A DNA stretch of 64,000 bases from Fremontodendron californicum (GCA_030761205.1 JAULJL010000010.1:12743241-12807240), one strand, 5' to 3'; counted from the first letter of the stretch, positions 21,661-34,254 are shown. The notes: generated by a model from the letters alone, not told the origin. Numbers and translations are program-made.

Positions 21661-23371
21661 TTCATGGAGTGTCAGGTTATTTCAGTAATAGAAGATCATG
21701 CAGTAGTCAGGGCACGGTTGAAAAAAGATCAGAGGGAGGATTGGTGATTGCCTGAAGAAAGATTATGTGTTAGTGTTGCCAGAAAGGGTCAAAGTGGATT
21801 CCAGATAGAATAATCTCTGAGGGTTAGCCGACATTTGGAATCAGTGGAATGTATCAGAGAAAGAAGCCTTCACTCAGAAATATGGAGATATATCACTCTT
21901 AATCCGATTCGGGTCAATAGTGGGTTGACTCAGGCTATGGTGCAGTTTTAGAATCCTGCTTATAGATGTTTTACTTTTAACAAGGAAGATATGACCCCAC
22001 TAATTGAAGAATATTCAGCACTGTTACATATTGAATGTCCTAATCCTGACCGGGTATATTTGAAGGAAGTGAAACCTTCAGGTTTTAAGAGGAAAGTGGC
22101 TAGGATCACAGGAATGGATACAACATGGGTTTAAAGTCATATGGATACAAAGCAGAAAAATGGATGCATTCCGTTGGACACTCTGCGACAATTGATATTA
22201 GGTTATTCTGACAAAGAAAAAGCCATGGACATCTTCGCTCTAGCGTATAGCCGTGTTTGATTTCTTTGAAAAGTTGGAACAGAAGATCAACCCATCTCTG
22301 GCCATTCTAGCTGAAACTATCCGATCTTTAAATTTTTGCAAAAGGGAAAGACAAAGAAGAATCAAGGGATATGTACAACTCCTTTATATTTGGATTCAAA
22401 GTCACTTTTGGAAGATAGAAAAGGTTTCCTTCAAACCGTACATGAAGTCTTTAGTTCCGATTAGGGAATTCCTTCAAAATGATTGGCCTGAAGACGGGGA
22501 TGAAGAGAAATGGGTCAACATGTTCCAGAATCTAAAAGGGGAGATGGTAACTTGGAGAGCTCCGTGGATGGTTCCTATGCCGATTATGTATAAATATGGA
22601 GACAACTCGGGAGTTTCACTACTCGAAATTTTGGGGTCTATGAGTTATGCACCTCTATTGGTGCAAAGATAGGTTGAGTCTCGGCAATTCACACCCGTGA
22701 CTCATAATCTAGGATCATCAGAGTTCACTTATGGAGAAGACGGATATTCTGGAAAGGTGCGGGCAGTGATTGAAGCATGGAAGAAAACTCACCGGATAAA
22801 AGTGGCTAGATATGCCGACATCGTCACACCTGATTACTTGGTATGGAGGGAATTAAGGGTTAATGATAGGCTACTGATATCAGATGGGGAAAAGGTCCAG
22901 TTCATGAATCCACCACCAAAGGAAATGCCATCAGAGTTAGAAATCGCAAGGGCAGAATTTGAAAAAGAAAAGGCCCAGATGAGCAAGGAGATTTCCCGAC
23001 TACAAGAAGAGCTTGAGGACATGAAAAATAGGGAATCAGCTCGAGAAAGAGAAAAGGAAAAGATCAAGAGAGAAAGGGACACTGCTAAGGGCGACCTTCG
23101 GGAATTACATTTGGAGAACAAGAGGTACTGCTTCGAGCTCAGATTTGAGGGGACTCTCAAGACTTTCGGGGAATGGGAGCATGAGGTCAAAAAACTCAAG
23201 AAGGAGAATAACTACTGGAAAGAGAGAGCGAAGCATGAGGAAGCCCGAGGCAATCAACTGGAGAAGCAAGCTAAGAAAAGTTTACACGGTGATACTTCTG
23301 CTAACGCGTCAAATGGCCGTGAACAAGTAGGGGTCAGATTGAATAGCAGGGCAATCAAAAGGAGACTGTGA
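21661..23371 (+). pseudogene. ORF1 of element C (DUF7745/plant-mobile-domain-like, with coiled coil)
   Basis: Reads from MECQVISVIEDHAVV with stops at about 21750 and 21808, then a PMD-like segment (NPAYRCFTFNKEDMTPLIEEYSALLHIECPNPD, about 21953-22050), further stops, and an open stretch 22253-22672 (ILAETIRSLNFC ... WRAPWM). After one TAG, 22697-23371 is open for 224 codons and ends in a long charged coiled coil (KEKAQMSKEISRLQEELEDMKNR...). The extra ORF before gag is the hallmark of Ogre; its role is unknown. Most stops can be explained by C-to-T changes (W or Q or R codons). Confidence 0.78.
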
Positions 23372-23619
23372 AAGAAAGTCCAATATCCGAGGAAGTCACT
23401 ATTGGACTAATTTTGGAAGGCGAACGGACTTATCTTAGGCAGTGATCTTTTTATTCTATCTGTGATGTATTTAGTTCCAGGAAATCAATGAAAGACCGTT
23501 AGGTTAAAATTATCGCGGGGCTAATACATTCAAATGCATTCATATTTTATATATTTTGTTTGTTCATCTGTACATTTACTCATATTTATAATCATTCATT
23601 TTTGAAATTCGTTTATGTT

Positions 23620-23775
23620 CATACACTTAACCACTTATTTATTCCTTTTACTTGTTCATTCATTCATATTCATACACTTAACACCTTATTTATTCCATTT
23701 ACTTGTTCATTCATTCATATTCATACACTTAAACACTTATTTGTTCATTTCACTTGTTCATTCATTTATTCTTTC
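23620..23775. repeat. Three 51-bp tandem repeats between ORF1 and gag of element C
   Basis: catacactta occurs at 23620, 23671 and 23722, an exact 51-bp period, within cattcattcatattc... units. 51 is a multiple of three, so frames stay open across it without being genes. Diverged ATTC-rich copies continue to about 23870. Confidence 0.85.
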
Positions 23776-23992
23776 GTATTCATATAACGTAGTCATGTAT
23801 ATATCCATTTAATTTGATTCATTCATCCACATTTAGTCATTTAGTCATTCATTCATTCATTTTTTATAAAACATAAAAAAGATGCGTCAATAATTTCTAA
23901 TTCATGGTTTTCAAACTAAAGATACAATTGGTCGCACTCAGAAAGAATCGGATTTTTGACACCCTTACAATACTCGATCTCAAGCCAGAGCT

Positions 23993-25740
23993 ATGGAAAA
24001 CGATCAGCTTGCTAGAATTTAAAGAATGGAAATAACTCAGAGGGAACTGCAGGAACAGTTAGCTAAATCTTAGGAGGAGTCTCGAGAATAGATGACTAAA
24101 CTCATGGAAATTATGAGTGCCATGATGAAACAAAAAGGGCCGAGAGAGAATTCGGTCACCGGGAAAAGGCTGGTAGTTGAAGAGGATCAACCTGAAAACA
24201 TACAGCAAAAGGGCCAAGAGGTACCAATTGGGGCAACCTCCAATGTTTATATCTAGCCAGCTGCTGAGACACAAAACTATGTTCTCGGAAAGGGTAATAT
24301 GGGAGCTAACCCAAATGATGTTAACGTTCCAGACTTTGAAGAACTAGCTGAAAAGGAAAAAGCAAAGATGATTGAGCTGAAGAGCGTTAAAATGGCAGAA
24401 TCACAAAAAAATATCAACTGCTGGAAGAGAGGCTGAGGGCCGTTGAAGGGGCGGAGTTATTTGGCAGTCTAGATGCTAAAGAGATAAGTTTAGTACACAA
24501 TCTGGTAATTCCCCCAAAGTTCAAAGTACCATACTTTGAAAAATATAATGGGACTACCAACCCATCAGCACATCTGACCATGTACTGCAGAAGAATGACG
24601 GGACACGATGATAATGAGAAACTGCTTATCCATTGTTTCTAAGATAGCTTGACAGGGTCTGTAACCTGATGGTACAACCAACTGATTCGTACCAAGATTC
24701 ATTCATGGACGGATTTAGCCATGGCTTTCATGGAATATTATAAGCATGTATCTGATATGGTACCTGACAGGTTGTCGCTACAGAACATGAAAAAGAGGAC
24801 CACTGAGAGTTTCAAAGAATATTCGCAAAGGTGGAGGGATCTGGCCACACAAGTGCAACCCCCTTTAACCAGCAAAGAAACCATAGTGCTTTTCATCAAT
24901 ACCTTGAAAGCACCCTATTATGATAAATTGGTGGGGAGTGCCACCAAGGACTTTGCAGACATGGTAATATCTAGGGAGATGATAGAGTCGGTCATTAAGA
25001 ATGGGAAAATAGAATGGGGGGTCTTCTACTTCGAAAAAGGTATTCCCTGCCAAGAAGAAAGAGGAGACCCATCCAGTAAGTATCAACCAATACCCACATA
25101 CACCTCCCACAACATATACACCACCAAGGCCCTATACTTCTACCACATCTTATGTACCTCCTACACCCTACATACCTTACCCGAGGTATAATCCTTACTA
25201 CCTCAATATGAACCACCTTACCCAAAATCCCTTCCCTTATAGCAATATACCACAACAACCGTTTCCAACTAGTATATCCCCACAAATAAACCTTCCCCGA
25301 AACACTGTCCCAAACACTCAGAGAGCTGGGCGCAATGACCAACGTTCACCAAGGAACAATTAAAAACCCCAATTTGATCCGATTCCTACCACCTATGGTG
25401 AGCTATATCCTAAACTGTTGCAGGGTCAACTTGTTGCACCCGTGTACCTCAAACCTCTGACACCGCCATATCCAAAGTGGTAAAATGCAAATACTAACTG
25501 CGCATACCACGTAGGAATTCAAGGACATTCGACTGAAAATTGCCTGGCCTTTAAAAAGAAAGTCCAAAGCCTGATCAACGTCGGAGTTGTGAAGTTTGGG
25601 GCAAAGAAAGGGCCGAATATGGAGGGAAACCCATTGCCAGATCATACGAAGAATCGGGTAAATGCAGTATGAACAGGGGAAGTCAGAAGGGTAAAAAGGG
25701 ATGCCAGGGAAGTGAAGACTCCAATGTTGTTAGTATAGGT
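23993..25740 (+). pseudogene. Gag of element C
   Basis: Starts MENDQLARI within a frame that is already open upstream (N-T-R-S-Q-A-R-A before the Met). The coiled-coil N-terminus carries three stops. A frameshift near 24415 leads into the gag domain (VEGAELFGSLDAKE ... YFEKYNGTTNPSAHLTMYCRRM), which has stops at CF*DS and VT*WY. 24721-25191 is open (DLAMAFMEYYKHV ... SFKEYSQRW ... NTLKAPYYDKL). After a frameshift comes a Pro/Thr/Tyr-rich linker, then PPYPKW and a CX2HX5HX4C knuckle (CAYHVGIQGHSTENC, about 25500-25545). Confidence 0.82.
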
Positions 25741-27634
25741 CGAGATGGTTAAGGCAAGAATGGTAGGGGATGCAGACAGTTTAAAAATGGTCGCAAAGAG
25801 GGTGCAGAATTGGTGCCCATTCCATAAGTGTGGAGGTCGTATCATACAGGACTGCGAGGACTTTCTAGCTAAAGTCCAAAATATGATGGATGATGGGGAA
25901 GCCCAGTTTTACGAGGAGATAGAGGAAGAAGTAGAGGTTATTGAGAATGCAACTGGTTACGGGATAGAAAGACCCTTGATCATCTATTATGATGATCCAG
26001 AGGAGAAAGTTATGTTAGTCGTTGAGGAAAGTGCGTCTAAGTTAATCATTGATTTGCCTGTTTCCTTTTCATACAAGGAAAACAAAGCTGCACCATGGAA
26101 ATACGACTGCAGCATGGTTATGCCTGGGTCTTCGAGTCAGCAAGATATCACAAGTGTGGGGCATTTAACACGAAGTGGAAGGTGTTATGCTCCTGAGGCT
26201 GTTGATCAGGGATTAGTAGGAAAAGATAAAGGAACGAAAAAAGGGAAGAAAGCAGCTGAACCAATCCATATTGAGATGGATTTGTCAAAAGAAGAAGAAA
26301 GGGGGTCAGCCTCAGTAAACAGAATAAAAGAATCGATGAATGAGAAGGAAGCCTGTGAGTTCTTAAAATTCATAAAGCATAGTGAGTATAGTGTGGTTGA
26401 GCAACTGCAACGTCAACCAGCTAGAATTTCAATCTTATCTTTGTTTTTGAATTCGGAACCACGCAGAAATGCTCTGTTGAAAATGTTGAATCAGGCATAC
26501 GTGGCAAATAACATATTGGTAGAAAAATTAGATAGACTGGTGGGAAACATCGCGGGAGATGACCATATAAATTTCAGTTATGAGGAAGTATCACCCAATG
26601 TATTGGGTCAACAAAGGCTCTCCACATAACTACCATTTGTAAAGTGCACATATTACCAAGGGTCCTTTTGGATAATGGTTCTTCATTAAATGTGATGCCC
26701 TTGGCAACCTTGTCCAAACTACTAGTGGATATTTCTTATATGCTGCCAAGCTGCACGGTGGTTAGAGCCTTTGATGGTACTAGGAGAGATGTAATGGGAA
26801 CTATTGAGGTTCCTCTAGAGATAAGCCCATGCACCTATACAGTGAAATTTCAAGTCATGGATATTAATTCGTCCTATAATTGCCTGTTGGGAAAGCCATG
26901 GATACATTCAGCAGGGGTTGTACCTTCATCTCTCCACCAAAAGCTGAAATTTGTGATAGAGGGGCGTTGGTCACTGTATCAGGAGAAGAGGACGTAATAG
27001 CCTCTGCATCTACTGAATCTCCTTATGTCGAACCCAATGAAGATGTCGTAGAATGTTTCTTTCGGTCTTTGGAATTTGTAAATGCGATTTTTGTCGCTAA
27101 AGGACGAAAAATTCCAAAACCAAGGTTGTCCAAGAACACAAGATTGGGGGTAAGAACTACCATGGAAAAAGGCTGCAGGGCTGGAAAAGGTTTCGGGAAA
27201 TATCTTCAGGGGATGGCCCGAGTAATGGAAGTAATGGGAAAGAAAGACCGGTTTGGCCTGGGGTATCTTTCGAAGGCCCATGAGAAAAGAAAACAAGTTG
27301 AAAGGAACCGACAAAGGAGGATGGCCCATCTTGTGGGTATGGATATTGAATGGGAGCCTATGACATTCGCACCTATCTTTCACAGCTTTCGCTCAGTCGG
27401 TTCTCTGTTCGGAGAAAAGAATTCTGATATTGTGCTCGTAATAATCGAGCAAGCCTTCTAGAGATTCCAGGTGAATAGGGATGAGCAGATGTATGATATG
27501 GAGATTTGCACGACTGGAGAAGAAAGAATTGAAAGTGAGAATGCTAATTGGATGGTGCGACCTTGTCCACCAGGATATAGACTAACCAATTGGAGTGCAA
27601 CCGAACTACCCAAAGTTTTGAGGTCTATTCCAAC
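25741..27634 (+). pseudogene. Protease region of element C, with G-patch-like tail
   Basis: The frame 25745-26629 starts with a second, altered knuckle (CPFHKCGGRIIQDCEDF), then an acidic linker and EACEFLKFIKHSEYSVVEQL. A frameshift leads into 26644-26997 with the protease active site LLDNGSSLNVMP (about 26665-26700) and the flap-like FQVMDINSSYNCLLGKPWIH. Another frameshift leads into 26880-27461, which has a G-patch-like segment (EKGCRAGKGFGKYLQG ... FGLGYL, about 27170-27270) and ends in TAG. The G-patch after the protease is expected to bind nucleic acid. The polyprotein is inactive because of its stops and frameshifts. Confidence 0.8.
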
Positions 27635-27847
27635 GTAATGCTTTTAAACAAATCTTAAATATCTTTGCCTGAAGATATTAAGAATTTCTTTTGTAATGGG
27701 CTTTTGTCTAAAACTTTTCATCCAATAAATAACAAACATGATGCATTTCCTTCATATTGATGTGTCCATATTCTTTCATTTATGCTATTTATCTTGCTTC
27801 GATTGTTTATATATTTTCCTATATTATTTTTCCCCACCTATTTACAG
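27635..27847 (+). other. Probable Ogre-type intron between protease and RT (element C)
   Basis: Bounded by GTAATG at 27635 and a strong acceptor (T/C-rich, ccccacctatttacag, ending 27847). Length 213 bp, against 208 bp in element D, with shared blocks. After the AG, an acidic RT-leader reading (CTDAEYEDLSFSDSEIDFE) begins. The acceptor is well supported; the donor is inferred. Confidence 0.65.
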
Positions 27848-29401
27848 GTGTACGGATGCGGAATATGAGGACCTTTCTTTCAGTGATTCTGAAATTGATT
27901 TTGAGAGGCCTATTTGCACGGGTGATTTTGAGGCCGACGAAGATATTGAGGATTATGGTCTACCTCCGGACTTATTAAGAAAAATAGAACAAGAAGAGAA
28001 ACAAGTACTTCCTCATGAAGAGCTATTGGAATTGTTGAATTTGGGAAGTAGTGAGGAGATAAAAGAGGTTAAAATCAGGACTACATTGTCGTCATCAATA
28101 AAGGGTGAATTGATAGCCTTGCTCTGAGAATATGTAGATGTATTTGCATGGTCATACCAAGACATGTCGGGTTTGGATCCAGACATTGTGATTCATAAGC
28201 TCCCTTTAAGGCCAGAGTGCAAGCCAATTCAGCAAAAGTTGAGAAGAATGAGGCCGGACATGCTGTTAAAGGTAAAAGATGAGGTGAAGAGGCAGTTTGA
28301 TGCTGGATTCTTAGAGGTGGCAAAATATCCAGAATGGGTGGCAAACATTATTCCAGTACCAAAGAAGGATGGCAAGATGCGTATGTGCATCGATTACCGA
28401 GATTTGAACAAGGCCAGTCCCAAAGATAATTTCCTTTGCCTCACATTGATACATTGGTGGATAATACGATGAAGAGTTTCTTGTTTTCTTTCATGGATGG
28501 GTTCTCGGGACATAATCAGATTATGATGGCACCGAAAGATATGGAGAAAACCATATTTGTTACAATGTGGGGAACATTCTGCTACAAGGTAACGCCGTTT
28601 GGGTTGAAGAATGCTGGGGCAACGTATCAGAGAGCCATGGTGACCTTGCTTCATGACATGATGCATAAGGGAATTGAGGTTTATGTTGATGATATGATTG
28701 CAAAGTCACAAGGAGAAGAGGAGCATATTGCGAATCTTAGGAAACTCTTTGAAAGACTAAGAGGTTTCAACTCAAGCTAAATCCAGCAAAGTGCACTTTT
28801 GGAGTCACCTCGGGGAAATTGTTAGGTTTTGTTGTTAGCAAAAGGGGAATTGAGATTGTTCCAGATAAAGTGAAGGCCATCCAGAATTTGCCACCTCCAC
28901 GTACTCCAAAAAAGAAGTAAAAGGTTTTCTGGGGAGATTGAATTACATTGCTCGATTTATTTCTCAGTTAACCGATAAGTGTGATCCAATATTCAAGTTA
29001 TTTCAAAAACGTGATCCAGAAGAGTGGGATGAAGGGTGTCAGATTGCTTTTGAAAAGGTTAAGCATTATCTATCAAACCCACCAGTAATAATGCCACCGG
29101 CTCCGGATAAATCGATGATATGGTATCTATCAGTATTTGAGAGATCCATGGGTTGTGTTTTGGGGCAGCTTGATGAGACTGGAAAGAAAGAATAGGCAGT
29201 TTACTACCTCGGCAAGAAGTTCACAGATTATGAGTTGAAATATTCATTGGTAGAAAAGCTATGATGTGCCTTAGCTTGGACTGCTCAGAGACTCAGACAG
29301 TACATGCTGTACCACACAACGTGGTTGATCACTAAGCTAGATCCAATCAAGTACATGTTGGAAGCACCTTCCTTGTCAGGGAGGACGGCAAGATACAGGT
29401 T
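27848..29401 (+). pseudogene. Reverse transcriptase and first RNase H of element C
   Basis: Exon start is acidic, then FAWSYQDMSGLDPDIVIHKL (after a TGA at 28124) and the RT fingers/palm: DEVKRQFDAGFLEVAKYPEW, PVPKKDGKMRMCIDYRDLN, a frameshift near 28430, LVDNTMKSFLFSFMDGFSG, FCYKVTPFGLKNAGATYQRAM. The catalytic YVDDMIAKS is at about 28681-28707. The connection/RNase H region follows in pieces (GKLLGFVVSKRGIEI; NYIARFISQLTDKCDP; SMGCVLGQLDETGKKE then TAG; FTDYELKYSLVEKL then TGA). Catalytic RT residues remain but the frame is broken at least five times. Confidence 0.85.
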
Positions 29402-30010
29402 TTGTTGTCAGAATACGACATTGTATATGTGAGTCAGAAAGCTATCAAAGGCAGTACAGTGGCTAAAGTTTTAGCAAGTCGGGCAGTGGAAGATTATGAG
29501 CCGTTGAACTTTGATTTCCTAGATGAAGATTTGATGTATGTTTCGCAAGCGGGTGAAGTTCCCTTGAAGAAAACAATATGGAATATGTACTTTGATGGGG
29601 CATCTAATACCATGGGGCACAGAATAGGTGTAGTGCTCATATCCCCAAAAGAAGATTATTATCTGTTCACCGCCAGATTAGATTTTGATTGTACAAACAA
29701 TACGGCTGAGTATGAGGCATGTACTATGGGCCTTCGTGCAGTAGTGGACAGAAAAATCAAAGTTTTGGAAGTTTTGGAAGACTCAGCTTTAGTGATATAT
29801 CAATTGCGCGGAGAATGGAAAACCCGGGATACAAAGCTAATCCGATACCGAGAACTCATATTGAGTTTATTTGAGGTGTTTGAAGAAGTAAGTTTCAATT
29901 ACTTCCCCCGAGAAGAAAACCGGATGGCGGATGCTCTGGCTACTTTGTCATCAATGTTTAAAGTGAATGAAGGGGCGAAAGTTGTGCCGATCAAGATGAG
30001 CATATATGAG
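29402..30010 (+). pseudogene. Second (archaeal-type) RNase H domain of element C
   Basis: Part of the open frame 29402-30442. Begins LSEYDIVYVSQKAIKGS and enters an RNase H fold with all four acidic positions visible: D in YFDGAS, E in NTAEYEAC, D in LEDSALVI, D in REENRMADALA. A second RNase H between RT and integrase is a diagnostic feature of the Tat/Ogre lineage. This stretch of 346 codons has no stop, making it the best kept part of element C. Confidence 0.85.
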
Positions 30011-31262
30011 TCTCCTGCCCACTGCTTGAGTATTGAAGAAGAAGAAGATAGTCTCCCTCGGTACAATGACATCTTGCAATACATCAAGAGCCAACAGTAT
30101 CCAAGACAAGCAACAAAAAACGACAAGAGAACTCTGAGAAGGCTAGCAATGAATTTTGTTATAGATAGCAAGATTCTCTATAAGAAAGGGAAAGATCAAG
30201 TCCTGTTGACATGTATCGGGTCTGCCGAAGCTCGAAGAATCATTGAGGAAGTCCATGAAGGGATATGTGGCACCCATGCTAATGGTTACATGTTTGCTAA
30301 GCAGATTATGAGGGCAGGATATTATTGGCTGACTATGGAAGAATATTGTATCAGTTATTCCCGAAAGTGCCATAAATGCCAGATATATGCAAATAAGATC
30401 CATGTACCGCCATCGCCATTGCATGTCATGATCGCACCTTAGCCGTTTTCAATGTGGGGAATGGATATGATTGGACCCATTACCCCAAAAGCTTCAAATG
30501 GACATCGTTTCATCCTTATGGCCATAGACTATTTCACAAAGTGGGTGGAAGCTGCTTCTTATACAAATGTAATGAAGTCGGTGGTATGCAGATTTGTTAA
30601 GAAGGAAATCATATGCCGATATGGATTGCCAGCAAGAATTATTTCAGACTCAGTTCAAGATCACGCATCACAATTCGGCACCTTATCGTCCAAAGATGAA
30701 TGGGGCAGTAGAAGCAGCCAACAAAAATATCAAGAAGATTATCGAGAAGATGACTGATGTGTACAAGGATTGGCATGAGATTTTGCCTTTTGCTCTTCAT
30801 GCATTTCGTACTTGGGTTTGCATATCTACAGGGGCAACGCCGTTTTCTTTGGTATATGGTATGGAAGCAGTGTTACCCATTGAAGTTGAGATTCCTTCAC
30901 TTCGGGTTTTGATGGAGGTTGGCCTAGAAGAGGCACAATAGGTTAGAGCTCATTATGAACAGCAGAATCTCATCGAAGAGAAAAGATTGAAGGCAATTTG
31001 TCATGGGCAGTTGTATCAGAAAATGATGATTCGAGCCCATAACAAGAAGGTTCGACCCAGACAGTTCCGAGAAGGAGAGTTGGTACTGAGGAAAATTCTC
31101 CCCATAGTGAAGGATCCGCGAGAAAAATGGGCTCCAAATTGGAAAGGACCCTATGTGGTAAAAAGAACTTTTTCTGGAGGAGCATTGATTCTAACTCGGA
31201 TGGACGGGGATGATTTTAGACATCCCGTGAATGCTGATGAACTGAAGAAGTATTATGCTTAA
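30011..31262 (+). pseudogene. Integrase of element C
   Basis: The H2C2 zinc-binding region is at about 30245-30390 (VHEGICGTHANG ... SRKCHKCQIY), followed by a TAG at 30440-30442. The catalytic core starts WGMDMIGPI (first Asp). The second Asp (IISD, about 30645) is followed by a small deletion and frameshift. The third acid is in NGAVEAANKN (about 30700). The C-terminal part continues 30594-30941 (FALHAFRTWVCISTGATPFSLVYGMEAVLP), has a TAG, and ends 30987-31262 with an SH3-like tail (REKWAPNWKGPYVVKR). DDE residues are recognisable but the protein is broken. Confidence 0.84.
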
Positions 31263-33616
31263 AAAAAAGGTGATGCTATGCATATTGGAATTCGAAAGAT
31301 TCCAAATGTAGAAATGAAAATTCTATATATCTATCTCCCCTGAGAATTGTTTCTCAAAGAGAATATTCATGCTTGGTGTGGTAAAATGGCCATCTTTCAT
31401 ATTCCCTTCACTAAGAAGAAATTATCCCTAGTCACCTCTTTGAGCCTTAGAAATTATTTTTTTCGTTGAACCCTGATCAAGGATCACCCTCTACACTGGA
31501 GGGCAAATACGAGGAGAAATAATCAAAATCATGGCAAAAAAGAGAGCCATTGGAAAATGTGAAATCAAAGAATGGCAAATGAAAGCCAGTAATGAGAGAA
31601 AAGAGATTAAAAAAAAAACAAAGAAAAATCCAAAAAGGGGACAAATGTCTCAAGAATGAATTCTCCTTAGGAAATGATCCTTCATCCAATTACCTTTAAA
31701 CACATCTTGGGCTTATTTTATTCTTTCCTTCTAGACCCGAACCTTGGCCTACATTACGTACTTTAAAAGTCCATTTTGATCAAGTATGGATATTTAATTT
31801 GAAATGTTTTTCTCAGAATTCATCCCATCTTTTGAATTGACATTTTTACCTTGGAAGCATTTAGAATTTTCAGATGCATGATAAAAAAAAAAGGAGAGGT
31901 TTAAGTCCAAAACTTGTAAAGGGTGACTTAATACCGAATGGGGGATATTTGAGTTGAAAACCCACAAAAGGCAGCTCAAGTAATGATTAAGGTTTGAGTC
32001 AATGCTCCATGTAAAGGGGGAGAAAGTATTTGAAAATCAGAGGAGAGAGGAACAACTCAGTCTGACGTAACTATGGAAGTCGAGGGATTACCCAAGTAAA
32101 TTGACCGTTCAAGAGAAATTTCAGATGATTTGAAAAAAGAGGGGTCCAAGATATTCCGCATCTGGGGCATCAACAACCTATAACTTTATAGTTGTTTCTT
32201 ATATCCTTGATATCCACTTTTATCATTTTAAAACATTTTGTTGCAATAAATTTTTGTTACCCATTTTATGACAATTGCTTGTTTCATACTTTCTTTCATA
32301 CATTTTTGAGATGCCATTTTGTTTGTTATTAAATTGAATGATGATTAGTAAACATAAATTTTTAAAATAAAAAGGAGTTTAAAAGTATTACTAAGGAATA
32401 GATTTAAATCTTAGAAAAAGTTTGGGAACCACTAATCCTGATGGAAAATTCACCAAGAAAAGGAAAACAGTGAATGTGTTGGAGACTCCGGCATAAAGTC
32501 GGAAATTTGTGAATTTCAGCGAAGTCAAAAATTGGGACTGTTTGACAAATTCTCTTGAGTAAAGGGTTCTTTAAGTGGGGCATTAGTGAACAATTAAAGA
32601 CTCCATCATGAAGTAAGATAATTTGTGAACCTCAAAGAAACCATGAATTAGAAATCATGACACAATCATTTGACTGAATTCATCCTCATGAAACATATAA
32701 GCATTTGCAAAGCATGTCATTCTCATCATTGCATTTAGCTAACATTGTAGGAATCAAGAAAACTTTGGCTTCCCAAATCGAACTTGTTCTGTTTTATCAA
32801 ATGAGTCGAGCCTTGAGACCACCGTTGAGGTATTTCCTTTTGTTTTAAAACGAATTCATTCTGTTTTATCAAATGAGTTGAGCCTTGAGACTGTCGTCAA
32901 GGTATTTTAATCACGGGTAAGGCCTCCGGGCACCATTTTTAAAGACCTTTGGGCACTATTTTTAAGACCTTCGGGCATAATTTTTCATCACTGGTAAGGC
33001 CTCCGGGCACCATTTTAAAGGCCTCCGGGCACCATTTTTAAAGACCTTCGGGCACCATTTTTAAGACCTTCGGGCATAATTTTTCATCATAGGTAAGGCC
33101 TCCGGGCACCATTTTTAAAGACCTTCGGGCATAATTTTTCATCATGGGTAAGGCCTTCGGGCACCATTTTTAAAGACTTTCGTGCACCATTTTTAAGACC
33201 TCCGGGCACCATTTTTAAAAAACCTTCGGGCACCATTTTTAAGACCTCCGGGCACCATTATAAAGACCTTCGAGCACCATTTTTAAGACCTCCAGGCAAC
33301 ATTTTTAAGACCTTGGGGCATAATTTTTCAAATAACGGGTAAGGCCTCCGGGCACCATTTTTAAGACCTTCGGGCACAATTTTTTCTTTTGAAATTGAAC
33401 CAGTTTCCTTAAGACGGGTCGAGCCTTGATTAGTCAGGGAATTCAATTTAAGGACAAAATCTTCAATTTACAGCTTTTTCAAACAACAATAATAATAATA
33501 ATAATAAAAGAAATAAAAAATAAAATCCCTTTCCCTTTCCGTCACATGTGATTTCGCAAACCGCACAAAATTAGTGTTTGTTTATCTTTGCCTGATTCCT
33601 GATTCTCAGCAATAAC
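31263..33616 (+). other. 3' untranslated region of element C
   Basis: No coding frame of note between the integrase stop and the 3' LTR. Contains a purine run AAAGGGGGAGAAAG at 32013-32026 that looks like a polypurine tract but lies 1.6 kb before the LTR, and a minisatellite at 32916-33388. Directly before the LTR the sequence (gattctcagcaataac) is not purine-rich. Confidence 0.7.
32916..33388. repeat. Minisatellite in the 3' UTR of element C, unit about 22-24 bp
   Basis: About twenty copies of accttcgggcaccattttta or cctccgggcaccattttta, with an interspersed longer variant (gggcataatttttcatcat, then gggtaaggcc). Ogre-type elements are known for hypervariable tandem repeats in this 3' region that can seed satellites. 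Confidence 0.9.
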
Positions 33617-34254
33617 TGTAGACACCTAATTTTGTTCGGACCCCTAAATCAGGTACATTTTCTTCCTAAATTGATGTTTTAGAATGCTAAAAGGCTTTTC
33701 TCATCCTGCAGGTGGTACTCCGAGGCTTAGTCTAAAAAAGCAAAAAAAAAAAAAAAAAAAGTCAAAGTCAACCCCAAAAAAATGTCAATTACTAAAAAAG
33801 TCAACCCATTTTCAAAATCAAGATTTGAGGTTCAATTGAAAAATGGTGAAAGAATTTTGATAATCCGAGGTCTACATTGAAAAATATGGAGGTCGAAAGT
33901 TGGGTTACAGAATCTCAATAGAAAAGAAACCCTAGTTCGGGAAATTTGGGGAAAAGTGCCTAAACGATAAAATTGGTCAGAATTGAAGGTCTCAAATGAA
34001 ATATAAGCACTGACTACGGGTAATGGAGAAGCTACTTGGAAGAAAAACGGATAGAAGAGTCAATTCGAAAGAAAACCGAGAATTAGGGTTATTGGTGTAT
34101 TTCGGTGAAATTTGGAAGAATTACAGAAATGGCCCGATTCGGTAGGTCTAAGGCCCTTAATTGATGAGAAATTATTAAAAAAGGATAGCCCAAGGCTCAG
34201 TTTGAAGAAAATCTGAAAATCGGACTTGTTTTGAGCAAAATCGGGTTTCGAAAG

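Noticed and set aside
22834..23199. Minus-strand Ser/Leu-rich frame
   Set aside because: Antisense shadow of the charged coiled coil of ORF1.
32916..33388. Regular short repeats that could suggest a CRISPR array
   Set aside because: Units are directly adjacent, with no unique spacers, in a plant retrotransposon 3' UTR; it is a minisatellite.
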